Assembly: GCA_021234155.1 (NCBI GenBank)
Contig: JAJEKV010000305.1
Coordinates: 248,001-312,000, forward strand
Length of the DNA: 64,000 nucleotides
Origin: Isoetes taiwanensis
Lineage: Eukaryota; Streptophyta; Lycopodiopsida; Isoetales; Isoetaceae
Reading direction: 5' to 3'
The number at the start of each line of letters is the position of its first letter. Within the stretch, counting starts at the first letter, position 1. Under the pieces are notes generated by a model. That model was not told where the DNA came from and did not search any database. It worked only from the letters and a program-made list of their open reading frames with translations. Positions 1 through 15,279 of this stretch are shown here, in pieces. Position numbers and translations under genes: made by a program.

Positions 1-560
1 CAAATTGCTTCGAAAGAATAGGGTTTGAACTTTATCTCCAACTTTCGAAATGTGTGAAAGTATTCTCTATTTAAACACACATGGTATCAAGATTGTTACC
101 TTTGCGAGCTCATTGCAGAAAGGTTCTTAAAGAACAACAATGTAATGATCAGGACCTTACTAGTAACCGTGCCCAAAGACAACAAAGCAAGCTTGAATTT
201 TATCCCAAACTTTTTGTACAAAACAAATAAGAACATCCTTCGTGTAAAGAGAAATTGTTTGGCGAGAATAGGGCTTGAACTTTATCCCCAACTTTCAAAA
301 TGTATGAAAATTTAGTTTATGTAAAGATAAATTAAAGCAATTGAGGTATCAAGGCTGCTACCTTTGCAAGCTCATTGCGAGAAGGTTCTTAAAGAGGGCT
401 TGAACTTTATCTTCAACTTCTAAAATGTATGAAAATATCTTCTATGTAAAGACAAATTAAAGCATTTGAGGTATAAGGCTGCTAGCTTTGCGAGCTCATT
501 GCAGGAAGGTTATTAAAGAACAGCCAACGTAATCCAAACCTTATTAGTAACCGTGCTAAA
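1..560. repeat. Imperfect direct repeats
   Basis: Three diverged copies of one segment follow each other. Each starts near a 'GGGYTTGAACTTTATC' motif (about 20, 270 and 395) and runs on to a 'GCGAGCTCATTGCAG' motif followed by AAGGTT (about 105, 370 and 495). Copy spacing is irregular and internal indels are frequent. No coding potential is visible. The family is unknown; it may be leftover LTR or satellite sequence. Confidence 0.6.
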
Positions 561-739
561 AACAATAAAACGTAGAATTTTAAGGTTATATGCCAAAGTC
601 AAAAGAAGAATTTGTGACTTGGCATAAATATATTTTTTACAATGTCTTTATTATCTAGCTTTGCAATCCCTTTCTGCTTCCATTCACTAAGGATGGCATG
701 AATTAGGTAGTGTAATGATACCCCACAGTCTAAGGTCTT

Positions 740-1640
740 TTAGGCACTATTTAAGCATGGCTCCCTCTTTCCTCCAAGACATCCATTAGGATGGGAGGCT
801 TCCCCAAAATCATTAAGGATCTGCTGAGTCTTAATGATGGAGTTATGATCCATGGAAATCAGAATAAAGGTGTCATCTGCAAAATGCCCATTAAGGATTT
901 GATCTGCCTGAGAGTTCTCAGGGAGGTATAGACCCTTAATTGAGTTAGTAAACTTAACTTCTTCCAATTTGTTGTGAAGAGCCTCCATAACAATAAAAAA
1001 AAGGAAGGGTGCAAGAGGACAATCTTGTTTTACACCTCTCTGAATAGAGAAAAATGGACTACACTCTTCATTTATAAGTACAACAGATCTCGAGTTCCTA
1101 AGAATAGCTCTGAAGATCCCAATGCTTTCTTCATTAAATCCCATGGCCTTGCAGCTTTTAAAAAGAAAATTCCAGCTCACTGTGTCAAAAGCCTTGGTAA
1201 TGTCCAATTTGAGAAGAGACATCTCCCTGTCTGAAATCTTTAGCCCATTGCAGACCCAAAATAGCAGTGACTACATTATCAAGAATATATCTATCTTTAA
1301 GGTAAGCTGATTGAGAACTGCTAATTATAGAATCAAGGACCTTCTTAAGTCTAGCAGCAATAGCACCTGCAATAATCTTGTAAATAACGTTAGTCAAAGA
1401 GATAGGTCTATAATTAGAAAAGGAGACAGGAGAATCAATCTTTGGGATAAGAGCAATAAGGCTGGTGTTGATCCGAGCATCCAGACATTTCCCAATTCTA
1501 AACTCATTGGCTAACTTGGTGATACAATCCCCTAAGATGGGCCAGTCTTTCTTGAAGAATTCAGCTGGAAGACCATCCGGCCCAGAGGTTTTTCCATTAC
1601 ATTCTAGAGTGCCTGCATCGCAGAGTTTGCTAAGCATCAA
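740..1640 (-). pseudogene. LINE reverse transcriptase fragment (A)
   Basis: Two overlapping minus-strand frames (1640-1185 and 1222-740) together form much of a non-LTR retrotransposon reverse transcriptase. The first holds 'SGPDGLPAEFFKK', 'IALIPK' and 'FSNYRPISLTNVIYKIIA' and ends in 'SQSAYLKDRYILDNV'. The second has 'LDITKAFDTVSW', 'GVKQDCPLAPFLFF' and the catalytic box as 'FADD' instead of YADD. The frame changes near 1190-1220, so no single protein can be made. The endonuclease part and the zinc-binding C-terminus are not joined to it. This is a dead 5'- and 3'-truncated L1-type copy. Confidence 0.9.
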
Positions 1641-1743
1641 GGTACTGCCGCTTATTCAGTTTGGACCTACATGCACCTACGCTTATGCACATTCCATTGA
1701 GAGAACTATTAAGCTCATTTTTTCCTCCCGAGGCATTAAGATA

Positions 1744-2847
1744 TTATAGACCCAATGCCATGGCATAAGCAAAGTTAAGGAGACGTGCGTCGCCCATACT
1801 GAGCACTTTCTGAAAATAGATGATGTGATGGTCCAGTGCAACCCATTGAAATGGCAAGAAACATGCTTTCTCTAGTACAATCTGATAAGAAAGTATGGAC
1901 TTTACTGCAAGTGCTCGAGCTAAGAAAGCTTTCTGCACTTGCTCCAGATCATTTCAGGTGGCAAGGAATATTATTGGGCCCTAAACCTCAATCCCAGGTA
2001 AGAGAACAAGCTCTACTAAGGCCCTGAACAAGTGCGACTGATGGGCCTAGGCACATAATGCTTTCTAGCCTCCTGTAACGCACAGCCGAATGGAAGCGTC
2101 CCCATATGTGGTAGAAAGGAAACTCCACTCATATACTGTAGATGGGAGCCACCTCCACATTTTGGCCCTGGTAAGTGGAGGAAAAAGGTCTTGGTTGGCG
2201 CAAGGATGAGACGAATGGCACCTTCGTCTTAGCCAAATTAACCTGCATGCCAGTGAACTGGCAAAAAGTATCCAGAGATTCTAGATGGTGCTGCATGTCA
2301 TATGGGGTGTAGGCTAAGAGGTCCACATCATCGCCATATAATGAGCTGCCTAATTATATGGTGCACGAGCTAACCTTTCATATGATAAATATATCCCTGC
2401 CTGTGTGAGAGCGTGCAACTCCTCTTCCTCTGGCCACATCATCAACTGTTGCTCAGAAATGACCGCCAGCAGTTTTGCAAAGAGCAAACTGACCATGATG
2501 GTGCAATAATTGGTTGGGCAGTGAGGGTGACTCGCCTTGTATATGGAAACAATCCTGCTAATGGTTCGTCTTTGGGGCTTCTTGAATGCTCGATTGAACA
2601 ATGCTATTAGGACTATTGGGGGCCCGACCCATTTGAACAACTCGGCCTGCATGCCGTACAAATTTGCCACCTTGCCATTAGCGGGATGTTGTAAGCCCTT
2701 GGTGACATCAGCCCCCATGATGACTAGTGTTGGGTCTATCTGTGGGGGTATTGCTACACGAATCCCAAGCAGATCATAAAGCTGCTGCAAATAGTGGACC
2801 CATTGCTCTAAAGTGATGTTCCCTGTAGACTGCAAAGGCTTGTGCAA
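1744..2847 (-). pseudogene. LINE reverse transcriptase fragment (B)
   Basis: A second, unrelated LINE copy in the same orientation. Frame 2847-2350 matches the early RT region ('GLQHPANGKVANLYGM', 'PTNYCTIMVSLLFAKLL'). After an internal deletion, the YxDD box reads Y-G-D-D near 2320-2330 and continues in frame 2326-2129 ('DLLAYTPYDMQHHLESLD', 'GMQVNLAKTK'). A further C-terminal piece lies at 1938-1744. The segment between the fingers and the YxDD box is missing, so the copy is internally deleted and non-functional. Confidence 0.8.
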
Positions 2848-2901
2848 TACCCTTCGGCAGAATGTTCTAGAATGACTATTCTAGGAGATAGAACATTTCT
2901 C

Positions 2902-3026
2902 ATGATAGAGAGAATTGAGAGAACTATTTAAATCCTAAAAAAAATATGAAAATACAAATACAAGCCTATTTTGAACAAATGAAATTATATATGATAGAGA
3001 GAATTGAGAGAACTATTTAAATCCTA
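2902..3026. repeat. 36-bp direct repeat pair
   Basis: A segment containing 'GATAGAGAGAATTGAGAGAA' and continuing 'CTATTTAAATCCTA' occurs at about 2902-2937 and again at about 2991-3026, almost identical. About 50 bp of AT-rich DNA separates the copies. It could be a small duplication or the edges of a mini-insertion. Confidence 0.6.
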
Positions 3027-3124
3027 CAAGAAATTTATCGCGGCGGCCAAGGCCTATAGTAAAGCAGTTTCATTTTTCTGTTCGAGTGTAATTTCTTCCT
3101 TAAAAATTACCATAGAATGACACG

Positions 3125-3600
3125 TTGCATTCATCGCATTTATGGCAGATTTGTGCACTCTGCATTTATTGCGGCCATTAATACACTTTGCATTTATTGC
3201 GGCCATTAATACGCTTTGAATTTATTGCGAATTATCAAAGCACGACATGTATGCACTTTGCATTTATTGCGGCCATTAATACCTTTTGCATTTATTGCGG
3301 CCATTAATACGCTTTGCATTTATTGCGTCCATTAATGCGCTTTGAATTTATTGCGAATTATCAAAGCACGACATGTGTGCACTTTGCATTTATTGCGGCC
3401 ATTAATACCTTTTGCATTTATTGCGGCCATTAATATGCGTTGCATTTATTGCGGCCATTAATACGCTTTGCATTTATTGCGAATTATCAAAGCACGACAT
3501 GTGTGCACTTTGCATTTATTGCGGCCATTAATACGCTTTGCATTTATTGCGAATTATCAAAGCACGACATGTGTGCACGTTGCATTTATTGCGGCCATTG
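3125..3600. repeat. Tandem array, 28-30 bp units with higher-order pattern
   Basis: The unit 'GCATTTATTGCGGCCATTAA' plus a short TACGCTTT-like tail is repeated about fourteen times. Every few units a variant replaces the GGCCATTAA part with 'GAATTATCAAAGCACGACAT'; this variant starts near 3229, 3353, 3480 and 3550. This gives a higher-order period of about 70-127 bp. The apparent open frames over it are a by-product of the repeat. It directly abuts the hAT element. Confidence 0.85.
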
Positions 3601-3616
3601 GCAAATTTGTTAGAAG

Positions 3617-5057
3617 CAGTGTTGGGCAAAGTTTTTTATCTTGGACGGAAATTTTCCTACTATATCTGCAATGAACCGGAATTTGTAATTTTGATCCGGC
3701 AAGTTCCTGCTACTACATTTTGTAACCGGAATCTATTACATTTTTTCCATTAAACCGAATGTGTACACATTACAAACTAGTACTTTTATATATTGAAAGA
3801 ACAAAAATCAGCACTCTTATAGAACATTTAATGCAAGGCGCATATCAAGAAAGAAATATTTATGCCATTCAATTAAGGCAGTTAAAAGTTAGAAGACCTA
3901 TAAAACACTTAATGCATTGGGCATAAAATAAAAGAAATAGTTATGCCATTCAAAAACTTAATGCAAATTTAAATCATGAATTACATGATAAATAAGTTTG
4001 AAGCAAGAGACCTTGTTATGTAGAGTCTTTTTCCATGTCAATATCAATATCCTCATCAACAAGTACTTCTCGCTCCTCACGAGGGATGCCTGTGTAGATA
4101 TGCCGATAGTCCTTGAAAAACTTTCCACATCAAAATACTTGAATTGAAATCATAATCCTCCGTTCCAGGGCCCTCTAGAGCTACACGGATCAATGCATCA
4201 ACGCCATCCCGTTTGAGTCTATTTCTGTACTTGTTCTTTATGATATTAAGACGACTGAAGCCTCTTTCACATGTTGCAGTAGAAGAACATTGAACCAACC
4301 CAATCATAGCAATTTTTAAGAGCTCAGGAAACTTACCTTTCCAAACATCATTGCAACTTACCATGCTCCAAGTGTCCAAGAAACCTCGTCCCAACCATTC
4401 AGTAGTAGCCTGTCTCTTAAAAATCCCATATTCCTCAAGCAACTTTTCTTTATTCACTATTGGAGCAAAAACTTTATCGCCAACGTTTTTCTCAACTCCA
4501 TAGAACTCTCCAAGAGTTCTTACTTCCTCCAAGCCCACCATCGTGCAAATTGAAGGAGCTGCTTAGCAAAAATCAAAAGTAATTTAGAAAGGGGGAATGT
4601 GAAGTACGTAACACACATGCTTGAAAATTCGAATGATAAGCATAAAACATACATACACAACTATCACATGTCACATCAAATCCTTCAAAGAAATCTCAAA
4701 CAACTTAGTTAATAATCATTCAAAGAAATCTCAAACAACTTAGTTAATTTTGTACGTTGAGTTTTTACAAGCTAGCAAGCAACCTATTTCTAGTTTTGCT
4801 TTTTGCCGTATAAGTAAGAGAATTTTTTTGTCTTACCTTCTTTCTTTGAATGGAGCCAAGTCGTTAGCAAGGTAATGGCGGCTCTTCCCTTTGAAATTTC
4901 ATACCTACAAGTTCCGGTTTGTAGAGAAGCTGCCGGCCACATTCCGGAATGTTCATTTTTTTGGGCGGGAGCACATCCGCCTACTTGCCATACTGGACGG
5001 TAAATTGCCAACTCAGCCGGAATTTACCCTCTCTACCCCGGAATTTGCCCAACCGTG
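3617..5057 (-). mobile_element. hAT-family DNA transposon (decayed)
   Basis: The left end reads CAGTGTTGGGCAAA at 3617. The right end, read on the minus strand from 5057, is CACGGTTGGGCAAA. These are matching hAT-type terminal inverted repeats about 14 bp long. Several copies of a CCGGAATTT motif lie inside both ends, as expected for subterminal repeats. The interior encodes a hAT C-terminal dimerisation domain on the minus strand. The 8-bp flanks do not match each other, so no target-site duplication is visible; the element is old or one end has been replaced. The rest of the transposase is absent. Confidence 0.7.
4077..4541 (-). pseudogene. hAT transposase C-terminal dimerisation region
   Basis: This 154-codon minus-strand frame carries the hallmark of the hAT dimerisation domain: 'STATCERGFSRLNIIKNK' followed by 'YRNRL', like the ZNF862/hAT-C family of plants and animals. 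Past the stop at 4077-4079 the other frames still encode an acidic tail, so the true C-terminus has been frameshifted. The catalytic RNase-H-like core and the BED zinc finger are not found upstream inside the element. It cannot be an active transposase. Confidence 0.85.
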
Positions 5058-5146
5058 ACGCAAGGTGTCCGTTTCTTAATCTACTCTAGAGGTCTTTTTT
5101 TACTCTAAAATATAGTTTTTAACTCATAAGTATGTTTGCTGTTCAG

Positions 5147-7401
<2,255 letters not shown>

Positions 7402-10080
7402 CCAACATAAACACAAAAAATATGTAAAAATATAAAATGGAGCACTCGTAAGATACTCTACCCATGGGAAGCCTAAAAGACACGACTATAACACACTTAA
7501 GATACACGACTGCATTTGTAATACTCTGAATTTTGATATGAACCCAACAGAAGCTCAAAAAATATAGAATGCATAATATAAAATGGTCTTAGAATTGAGC
7601 TGTCAAGAAATACGTATATTATCTTCTTATCGTGATACGAAGATAAACATCAGGCAACTAAATGAAGAAGAGCTGAAAGAAAAGCCTCATCTGGCGTCTC
7701 CAATAAACAACAATAGAATATACAAAGCTTACAAATGTATACAATGGTATAGTGTTTAACATACAACAATGCTTTGAAAGTGTAGACCATTATAGTCGGG
7801 ATTAAAAAACTTGACGATAATAGTAACACTAATCAATGATAGGCTATAAACACGATTGAGTTTACGATTCTTTGAGTAGAGCTAATAATCCAGGTTCTCT
7901 AATACTCCTAGACATCTGCAATGATGCTTGATTCTCTGACAATAAAGCTTGATGAATGGGCCTGCAACCACAAATAATGAAGAAATAGCAGAAGCTCACC
8001 GCCTATCAACCTGCACATTAGTAGGAGGGCTACAACCACGCAATGACATGCCAAGCACAGAGCTCACAATATCTCCAACCATCCACTAACTCAAGGGCAG
8101 TAATCTCACAACCAACTATACTAGGCACGAGGGCCTCCAATATCATAACCAAGCACTAGCACATAGGTCAAGATCTCACAATCTCCACTAGCACATACAA
8201 CAATAGCCCACATTTGCCACAACGCAATGCTGCTCGAGCCACAACATTCCACTACAACACAATATGAGTCGCAATGCTTTCATAAAGTCATAATGCCACA
8301 ACAAGAACCACACATGAGCCACAATGCTAATGCTGCTCGAGCCACCTCCACCAACGAACTTACCATAATCGCAAAGTACAAGGCACAAGGTTCTAAACAC
8401 TATCACAACACCAACACAAGGTTATGTATAACACGCTTGAAGTCGGAGTCTGGCAACAAGCAATAAGAAAAGTAAAGGGTCCCATTAGCTAGGTTGTGGG
8501 CAAAGATCAACGTTGAGCAGAAAGCTACTAGTATGGGGTGGTAGGTGGGAAGATCTGGCTAAACAAAAGGAGAAGGAAGGAGACACGGATGGATTTGTTG
8601 ATGAGGAAGAAGAAAGCGGAGAAAGGACACAAATCCTTTATATACAAGAGGGCGATGATCTTGCAATGAATACTCGCGACAAAGGACACAAGGGTGGTCT
8701 TTCATAAATAAACATACTAGCTACTAGTGTGGTCCCACTAATCTTAATGAATTCAACAACACTTCTTTATTAACTGCAATGGTGCTCGAGTCTCCTACAA
8801 CAAAGCTAATAGAGAAGGCCTGCAACCACAAGGCATGAAGAGATGCCAGAAGCTCACAAACTATCGATCTACACATGTACTACAAGAAATAAGGTACTAT
8901 AACAATCATATTGATAGGCCGCAACCACACAACCAAATGCCTGGCAAGAAACCATTGACTCGAGGCCATAACCACGATGACCTCCAATCTTACACGACCA
9001 ACCACTGGTATGAGGGCCACAACCTCACAACCATGCGCTGGCACAAGGGCCACCATTTTACAACCATCCAGTGGCACGAAGGGCACATCACACAACCATA
9101 TGCAAACCATCCATAGCTAAGGGAGCCACAAACTCACAACCAAAATATGACCAACATACTAGCGCAAGGCCAACAAGAGATGCAAAAGTCTTTCGCAAAC
9201 TAGTTATTAATCCGAGGATCGTCTTGAACGATTTCATGGCCACTTTTCTTCGAAACCCTGAACACTTGGCCCAAGTGTTAATTTAGACTTGGTTGAAGCT
9301 GATTTGCAGAAGGAAACTTTCGAGGTCAGATTTGCAAATCAATCAACCCAAAAGAACCAGGACCGTTTGCACTTAAATAAACAAATGATCTTTATATCAT
9401 CAGCCTTGTTTGTTTAGTTTTCCAGCAGTCTTGTTTGTTTAGTCTTTCATGATTATATTTTTTTCAATGATGTATCAATCTAATCTGAATTCGCATTTTC
9501 GCTGGTGTATTCTGAATTGGCATTTTAGCTTGTGTATCAATGTAATCTAAAATGTAAGTTGAATTCACATTTTCCACTCGGTCATGTCCCTGTGACTAAA
9601 CCTTCTACACCTAAAGCTTCTGCCGGTCTTTGGTGATGAAAATGTTCCGTCTATAGCAGTTCCAAGAGCTTCTGCTCGTCCCTCCAGTCGGTGCTATACC
9701 TTTAGTTATGTTGAAGGTCACCCTCTTGAGTTTTCTCCTTTGGGCATTGAGTGCATCTGCTTCCTAATTTGAAGCATTCATCGTGGAGGTTGGATTTGAC
9801 TTTTGGTTTGCTATTACTATTTCCAACTTCTTTTTCCAAGAATTTATCCCTCATGTTCTGACCAAATTGAACCGTTTCCTCTTGTTTTTTCTTTGTGGAT
9901 TGGTGTTTTGTGGTTCTATATTTCATTTAGAGGTTCGTCTGTATTGCAGCTAAAAACTGTTAAGAATGTAGAGAAAGCAGCAAAGAGAAGTTTATGAGTG
10001 CGACACTTTGCCCACAAAACAAGATAAAACTTCATTCACATGAGATCAATATTTATACATAAGATCTTTTCTGGCCATGT
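7402..10080. repeat. Non-coding, degenerate CACAACC-rich repeats
   Basis: I see no convincing gene. Two related stretches (about 7916-8260 and 8778-9140) share a 'GGCCTGCAACCACAA' start, then AGAAGCTCAC, then many short degenerate units of the type CACAACCAxCCACTxGC and GGGCCACAACCTCACAACC. Open frames over them are compositional. About 9290-10080 is AT-rich with no recognised content. Possibly remnants of one duplicated transposable element. Confidence 0.5.
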
Positions 10081-10089
10081 CCCTCCATC

Positions 10090-11135
10090 CACATCCTATT
10101 GGAGACTTCATGGTGGTGGGCACCACTGCCTTCAAACTTCTCAGCACCTCCACTAGCAGCATCAGTTCATCCCCTTACATAGAGACGATGGATTCTGGCA
10201 GGCGTTGTCTCTATTCAAGCATGGTATGAAGCGGGTCGCCTACTATCTTGGCCTAAATTTCAGGCAAAGTTCTTGCTCTCTCAGTGGGATGTGTCTCTAT
10301 GGGAGAAGGTCGCAGAAAATTTGCCTCTTGTAGTGCAAGTTGGTGTTGCTGAAAGAGTGCCATGGGACTGCCATGGAAATATTCACAAAGGCAAGCACTT
10401 TGTCAGATCAGTATATCGCCTTCTTTTAGCACCACAGCCCCTCCAGTTGCCAGATGGGTGGCACCTACAGGTTCCACAACGCACTTTGTGTCGTACATGG
10501 CAATGGCTTTGGGATAGGCTGCTCCACCCTAAAGTCTCTGTACTCTTGTGGCAGGTTATCCACAGGTGCCTGCGCATTAATGCCTTCCGACATCGCTATG
10601 ATCCTCGCATATCTGCAGTATGCCCGCTCTGCCTTTCAGCCATTGAGACTCTTGAGCATTGTCTCTTTGATTGTCCAGAGATTCAACCAGCATGGTCCTG
10701 GCTACAAGGCTTGTTTAACAGTACATTAGACTGCCGATGCATCCTCTTGGCATCCTATCCTAATGCGTGGCCCGCAGCTAAACAGAAGGCATTTCATCTT
10801 GGTTCTAGTTGACTCCTATGGTCGATATGGAAGCGTCGCAGACATCACATCTTCCAAGGCATTTATTCATCTGCACATGGTGTTATTACGGTGGCCCAGA
10901 AAAAGATACTGACAGCCTATGAGTGCTCCTCTCTTGATTCAAAAATGATGGAACGCATCTGGATTCAGTATCTTCGAATTGATTCTTATCGTTAGTCTCC
11001 CTTTCTGGAGTAAGCACATTGTGCTCCAGGCTCGTGCTCTTGTGGCATCTTTTTTGTGCTTACACAGTTAGACAAGACATGTAAATTTTGTACTTTTTAT
11101 CTGATTAATAAACCTTTTGGCTTTCATCCGTAAAA
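10090..11135 (+). pseudogene. LINE 3' end with zf-RVT domain
   Basis: The frame from 10273 carries the C-terminal region of a plant L1-type ORF2: 'TWQWLWDRLLHPKVSVLLWQ' and the zinc-binding zf-RVT signature 'CPLCLSAIETLEHCLFDCP'. A TGA at 10810 interrupts it. The same frame continues ('LLWSIWKRRRHHIFQG') to a stop at about 10996, so a single nonsense change separates two parts of one domain. A roughly 140-bp 3' UTR follows, with AATAAA near 11106 and a short A/AT-rich tail ending near 11150. No RT is attached on the 5' side, so this is a 5'-truncated insertion. Confidence 0.88.
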
Positions 11136-11239
11136 AATATATATATATATTTATACATAAGTATATGCCTTATTAGGCAAGAGTGCCATATTAGGAAAAG
11201 GGGAAATGGTAAAGGTGCACCACATCTCATATAAGGAAG

Positions 11240-13080
11240 AGATTTCGAATACCCTCCCTGCAACTTTAGCCTTTTCAACAAAATAATTATACCTCATAGT
11301 TAAAGATGCTTCCAACCATCCCTCCTTGCATCTTTAATCTAGTGCTAAGCACTTCAAAACAAATTACTCAAGTAAGAACAAAAGATTCTACAAGAACTGC
11401 TTTGTGCGTCTCTTGTTTCTGAAGTCTTAATGTCGTGGTGAAGATATCCGCAATTATTGCTAAAGTTGGACAATATTAAAGAATAATATTCTCCTTTCAT
11501 ACTTCCAACTTGATGTAATGATAGTGCAGCTCAATATGTTCGGATTTGAAATGAAAAACCTCATCCTCCATTAACGCAATTGTGCTTTGATTATCACACA
11601 TGAATAAAGTAGGTCTCATTTAAATTTGACGTAAACAATCCATCAACCCTCGTAACCAGACCAATTCTCTGCTAGCAACAGATGCAACAAATACTCTGCC
11701 TCTGTAGTGAAAACATAAACATATCGTTGCTTTTTGCTCATCCAAGAAACTAAAGATTTCCAAACAAAAAAACAACTCCCACTAGCAGAACTAAAAGTGT
11801 CAGGACAACTACCCCAATCAGCTGTATAGCCTATCAAAGTCAACACATTGATATCAGTTTTCTTTGTGTACAACAAGCCATAAGTGGAAGTGCCTTTTAA
11901 GTATCGCAAAACCCTTTTAGCTGCAGTCCAATGAACCTATCTAGGATTAATCGTGAATTGACCAAGAGTATTAGCAGCATAACTAATATCAGAGCGAGTT
12001 GCATTAGCCAAATACATTAATGCACCAATCAAACTGGCATAGTGACAATTTTTCATTTGCAATCTTTCTTCATCAATGCAAGGACTTTGTTTTTGAGAAA
12101 GTTTGAAATATTTGGAGCTAGCAACAAGAGGAGTACTTGTGATTTTGCTTCAAGAAGGCCAAAAATTTCAATGAGCGCAGAGATGGATGTGGATTGTAAA
12201 AGGTGTAACAAACCCTTAGATCTGTCATGTTGCACTTGAATACCTAAACATGAGTGAATTTCACCCAAGTATACCATCTCAAAGGCTGCATACAATAGAA
12301 CTTATCACTCTATGTAAGTATGGTAAATCATTGCAAACAAAAAATTTATCATCGATATAAGGCAATGAAAACATAAAAGGACCCGTTTTGCTTGCTCAAA
12401 TCAGCATCCAGCGGAAAGCAGAAAAGTGTTAATCTTTATGAACCATGCTCCAGAAGCTTTCCGCAAACTATAAAGTGTTTTCTCAATCTACACACCAAGT
12501 GTTCTTGTCCAGACACAATGAATCCAGCTAGTTGTACCATGTAGATCTCTTCACTCAAATCTCCATTCAAAAAGGCAAACTTTACATCCATTTGATGTGT
12601 ATGAAGGTCATGTTGCACTGCAAATGCTAATAACACTTGCAAACTTGTAGGACGTACAACTGGGAAAAAGATTTTCTCACAATCTACACCTGCAACCTGT
12701 GAGAAATCTTTGACAACAAGGCGGGCCTTAAATTTATCAAAAGAACCATCAGCTTTAACCTTGGTCTTAAAAGCCACTTACATTGAATGGGGTAACGTTC
12801 TGCAGGCAATTCCACAAGTTTCCATGTACCTTTATTGATCAAGAATTCATACTCAGCCTCCATAGCCATTCTCCAAGATTCTACTTGATCTGAGGTTAGA
12901 GCATCGTTAACAGAAATTAGATCAGCAGTCATAGCCAAAGCAGAATGATAGTCTAAGATCCGTTGCGTCGGCTTCCAAGCTCGACGTGCAATAAGATCAT
13001 CATTATGAGCAACCTCATGAACAACTTCATCATCATGAGCAACCTCATGAATAACTTCATCAAGACCACCATGATCTTCC

Positions 13081-13111
<31 letters not shown>

Positions 13112-15002
13112 TAGCAAAATCATGAGCAAACTCAGGGACAAAAGAGCCTCAGCAGGAGCAGGGGCAAGAATCGGATTATATTCATCAAGGAGGGCAGGGG
13201 CAAATGACAGGAGTAGGATTATTCGCATTAATAGAAGGAGGAATGAGGACATTAATGAGAAGATCATCATCCAAAAAAGGGAATTCAGCAAGTATTTCAC
13301 TTTCATGTTGACTAGTAGGCTCAAAATGTAATATGGAAAGCTCATCAAAAGCAACATCATGACCAGTGATAATCTTTCGAGAAGTAATATCCCAAAAGTG
13401 GTATGCTTTAGAGAAGCATATTCAAGGAAAATAGCTTTTTTAGAAATAGCATCAATCCTTCTTTTTTTTTCTTTTTTTCAGTACGAATATGAACATAAAC
13501 AGTACATCCAAAGACACGCAAATTAGCAACATTAGATTTAATACCAAACCAGGCTTCAAATGGAGTTTTACTTTTCAGAGAAGAAGTGTTTTTGCACATA
13601 CGCAACAGTGGCAACAGCTTCTGCCCAAAAACACTTATCCAAACCAGAATAAATAAGCATGCAACACACAACATTCATGATAGTGCGATTCTTTCTCCTC
13701 TCAGCAACACCATTCTGTTGAGGAGAAAAAGGTGTTGTATATTCACAAAAAATGCCTGAATCTGCACAAACTTGTCAAGAGCCAAAGATTTAAACTCATC
13801 ACCATTCAGTTCGCAATCTTTGAATTATAGTTCCAATTTGAACCTCAACCAGCTTTTTAAATGTACAAAAGACAGATAGCACGCCAAATTTTTTGGGATT
13901 AAAAAGTTCTGGCGAGTATAATCATCAATGAAGAGAAGGAAGTATAGGGCTTTACCAATGGAATTACAGAATGGCCCACAAAAACCAGAATGCACAAGTT
14001 CTAAGACACGGGTTGCACAATGTCCTTCTCCAGAGAATGAGTGGCGATGTTGCTTGCCAAGAGCACAGTCCTCACAAACACCCAGTACACCATGTGTTGA
14101 CAAAGTGAGACCATCTACAAGATCATCACAGCTCATATCCAAATCCACAAGATCATCATAGCTCGTGTCCAAAAAAGCTTGAAAGTTAGCATTACCAGAA
14201 CATCGATGCCACAAAGTACTGATATCATCACCACGAGATATCACAACATTAGCAAGCTCATCATTCAATTTGAGTTCATAAAGATTGCCTTGACGAAAAT
14301 CAGTGGCAAAAACAAGACCATCTTTCATGAAACGGCAGACAGGTCTATCAAACTGAACAAGGAAGCCAATATCAGTAAGAAGAGCAAGAGAAAGAAGATT
14401 GCGGTAAAGGTCCGGCACATGTAGAACCCCATGCAAAAGCCGCACACCAGAAGATGTGCCAATTTGAAGGGTACCAATGCCTTTGACTGCAAGAGGTCTA
14501 TTGTCACCAAGATAGACAAATTTCTTAGCAAGAAGAGGGCGATATTGTATCAACTAATGATTGTGATGAGTCATGTGTTGAGTGGCACCAGAATCTACAA
14601 GCATAGAATGATTAGCTTTAACCACTTCAATTGCATCATGAAGCCAGTGTCCCTCATCTCGTATGTCAAGAAGAAGTTTATGCTCAATAGCAAACTTCTT
14701 GTAATAAGATTCATCTTCAGGATGTCCTACTTTTTACAATATTCGCAAACAATAGAGCGATTTTTCTTAGGGAGAGGACCACGACCATATCCATGGCCAC
14801 AATCGCATCCACGCCTATGACCAGAACGACCACTATGATCATCAGAATAATTACTCTGTTCATCATCACGAGATCGTTTAGAATGAACTTGTGCGGATTT
14901 GGCTTCTTCTATCTTCTTTGCACATGGCTCCACTTCTCTGCTGCTTCTTCTCCGCTGGAACAAAATTCTACTTCTTTGTTGGGCTCTCACTGCCGCTGCC
15001 AC
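11240..15002 (-). mobile_element. Ty1/copia retrotransposon, decayed
   Basis: Read on the minus strand, pieces appear in copia order. They are a gag end with 'IVCEYCKK' (start of a zinc knuckle; 15002-14727) and GAG-pre-integrase plus integrase ('LWHRCSGNANFQAFLD', 'CEDCALGKQHRHSF', 'FLLFIDDYTRQNF'; 14553-13825). Next come the integrase end ('KTPFEAWFGIKSNVANLRVF'; 13674-13408), RT ('WRMAMEAEYEFLINKGTWKL'; 12938-12684, then 'KARLVVKDFSQVAGVD' and 'HQMDVKFAFLNGDL'; 12777-12436), later RT (12295-12053) and RNase H ('MRYLKGTSTYGLLY', 'TTEAEY'; 11909-11643). At least five frame changes break it. N-terminal gag and a PBS are missing. LTRs are not clearly defined, although a GGAGGGTATTC motif occurs on the 11.25-kb side and again at 15.3-15.4 kb. 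Confidence 0.9.
13080..13112. repeat. (CAT)n microsatellite inside copia pol
   Basis: About ten consecutive ATC/CAT trinucleotides lie in the copia integrase-RT spacer, with looser copies on both sides from 13000 to 13112. On the coding minus strand they give a poly-Met/poly-Asp type stretch depending on frame. It marks slippage in a dead element. Confidence 0.85.
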
Positions 15003-15279
15003 GTGTATGGCTGATAATTTGGCCTATGTATTCAATGATTAAAATCAACGACACTATCTTTTTTGTGGTAAAAAAAAAAGCAATTAGAGTTGAAATAAGG
15101 ATATGTCCTTAGGATGCGTCCTTCGACATAGTAGGTGCTATCCTCCCAAGATAACTTGAATCAAGATCTGGAATCTTAAATTATAGTCTCTTAAAATAAC
15201 ATTACCGTATGATTTAACTTGTAATCAGACTTGATGATCTTTTAACTTTGATGTGTTGAATAAAGTTTGCACAATAGTT

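Noticed and set aside
3468-3753. Short ORFs with repeated MHLLRIIKARHVCTLH
   Set aside because: By-product of the tandem array; no start context and no family.
12963-13331. Plus-strand ORF over the (CAT)n stretch
   Set aside because: Low-complexity Ile/Met product antisense to copia pol.
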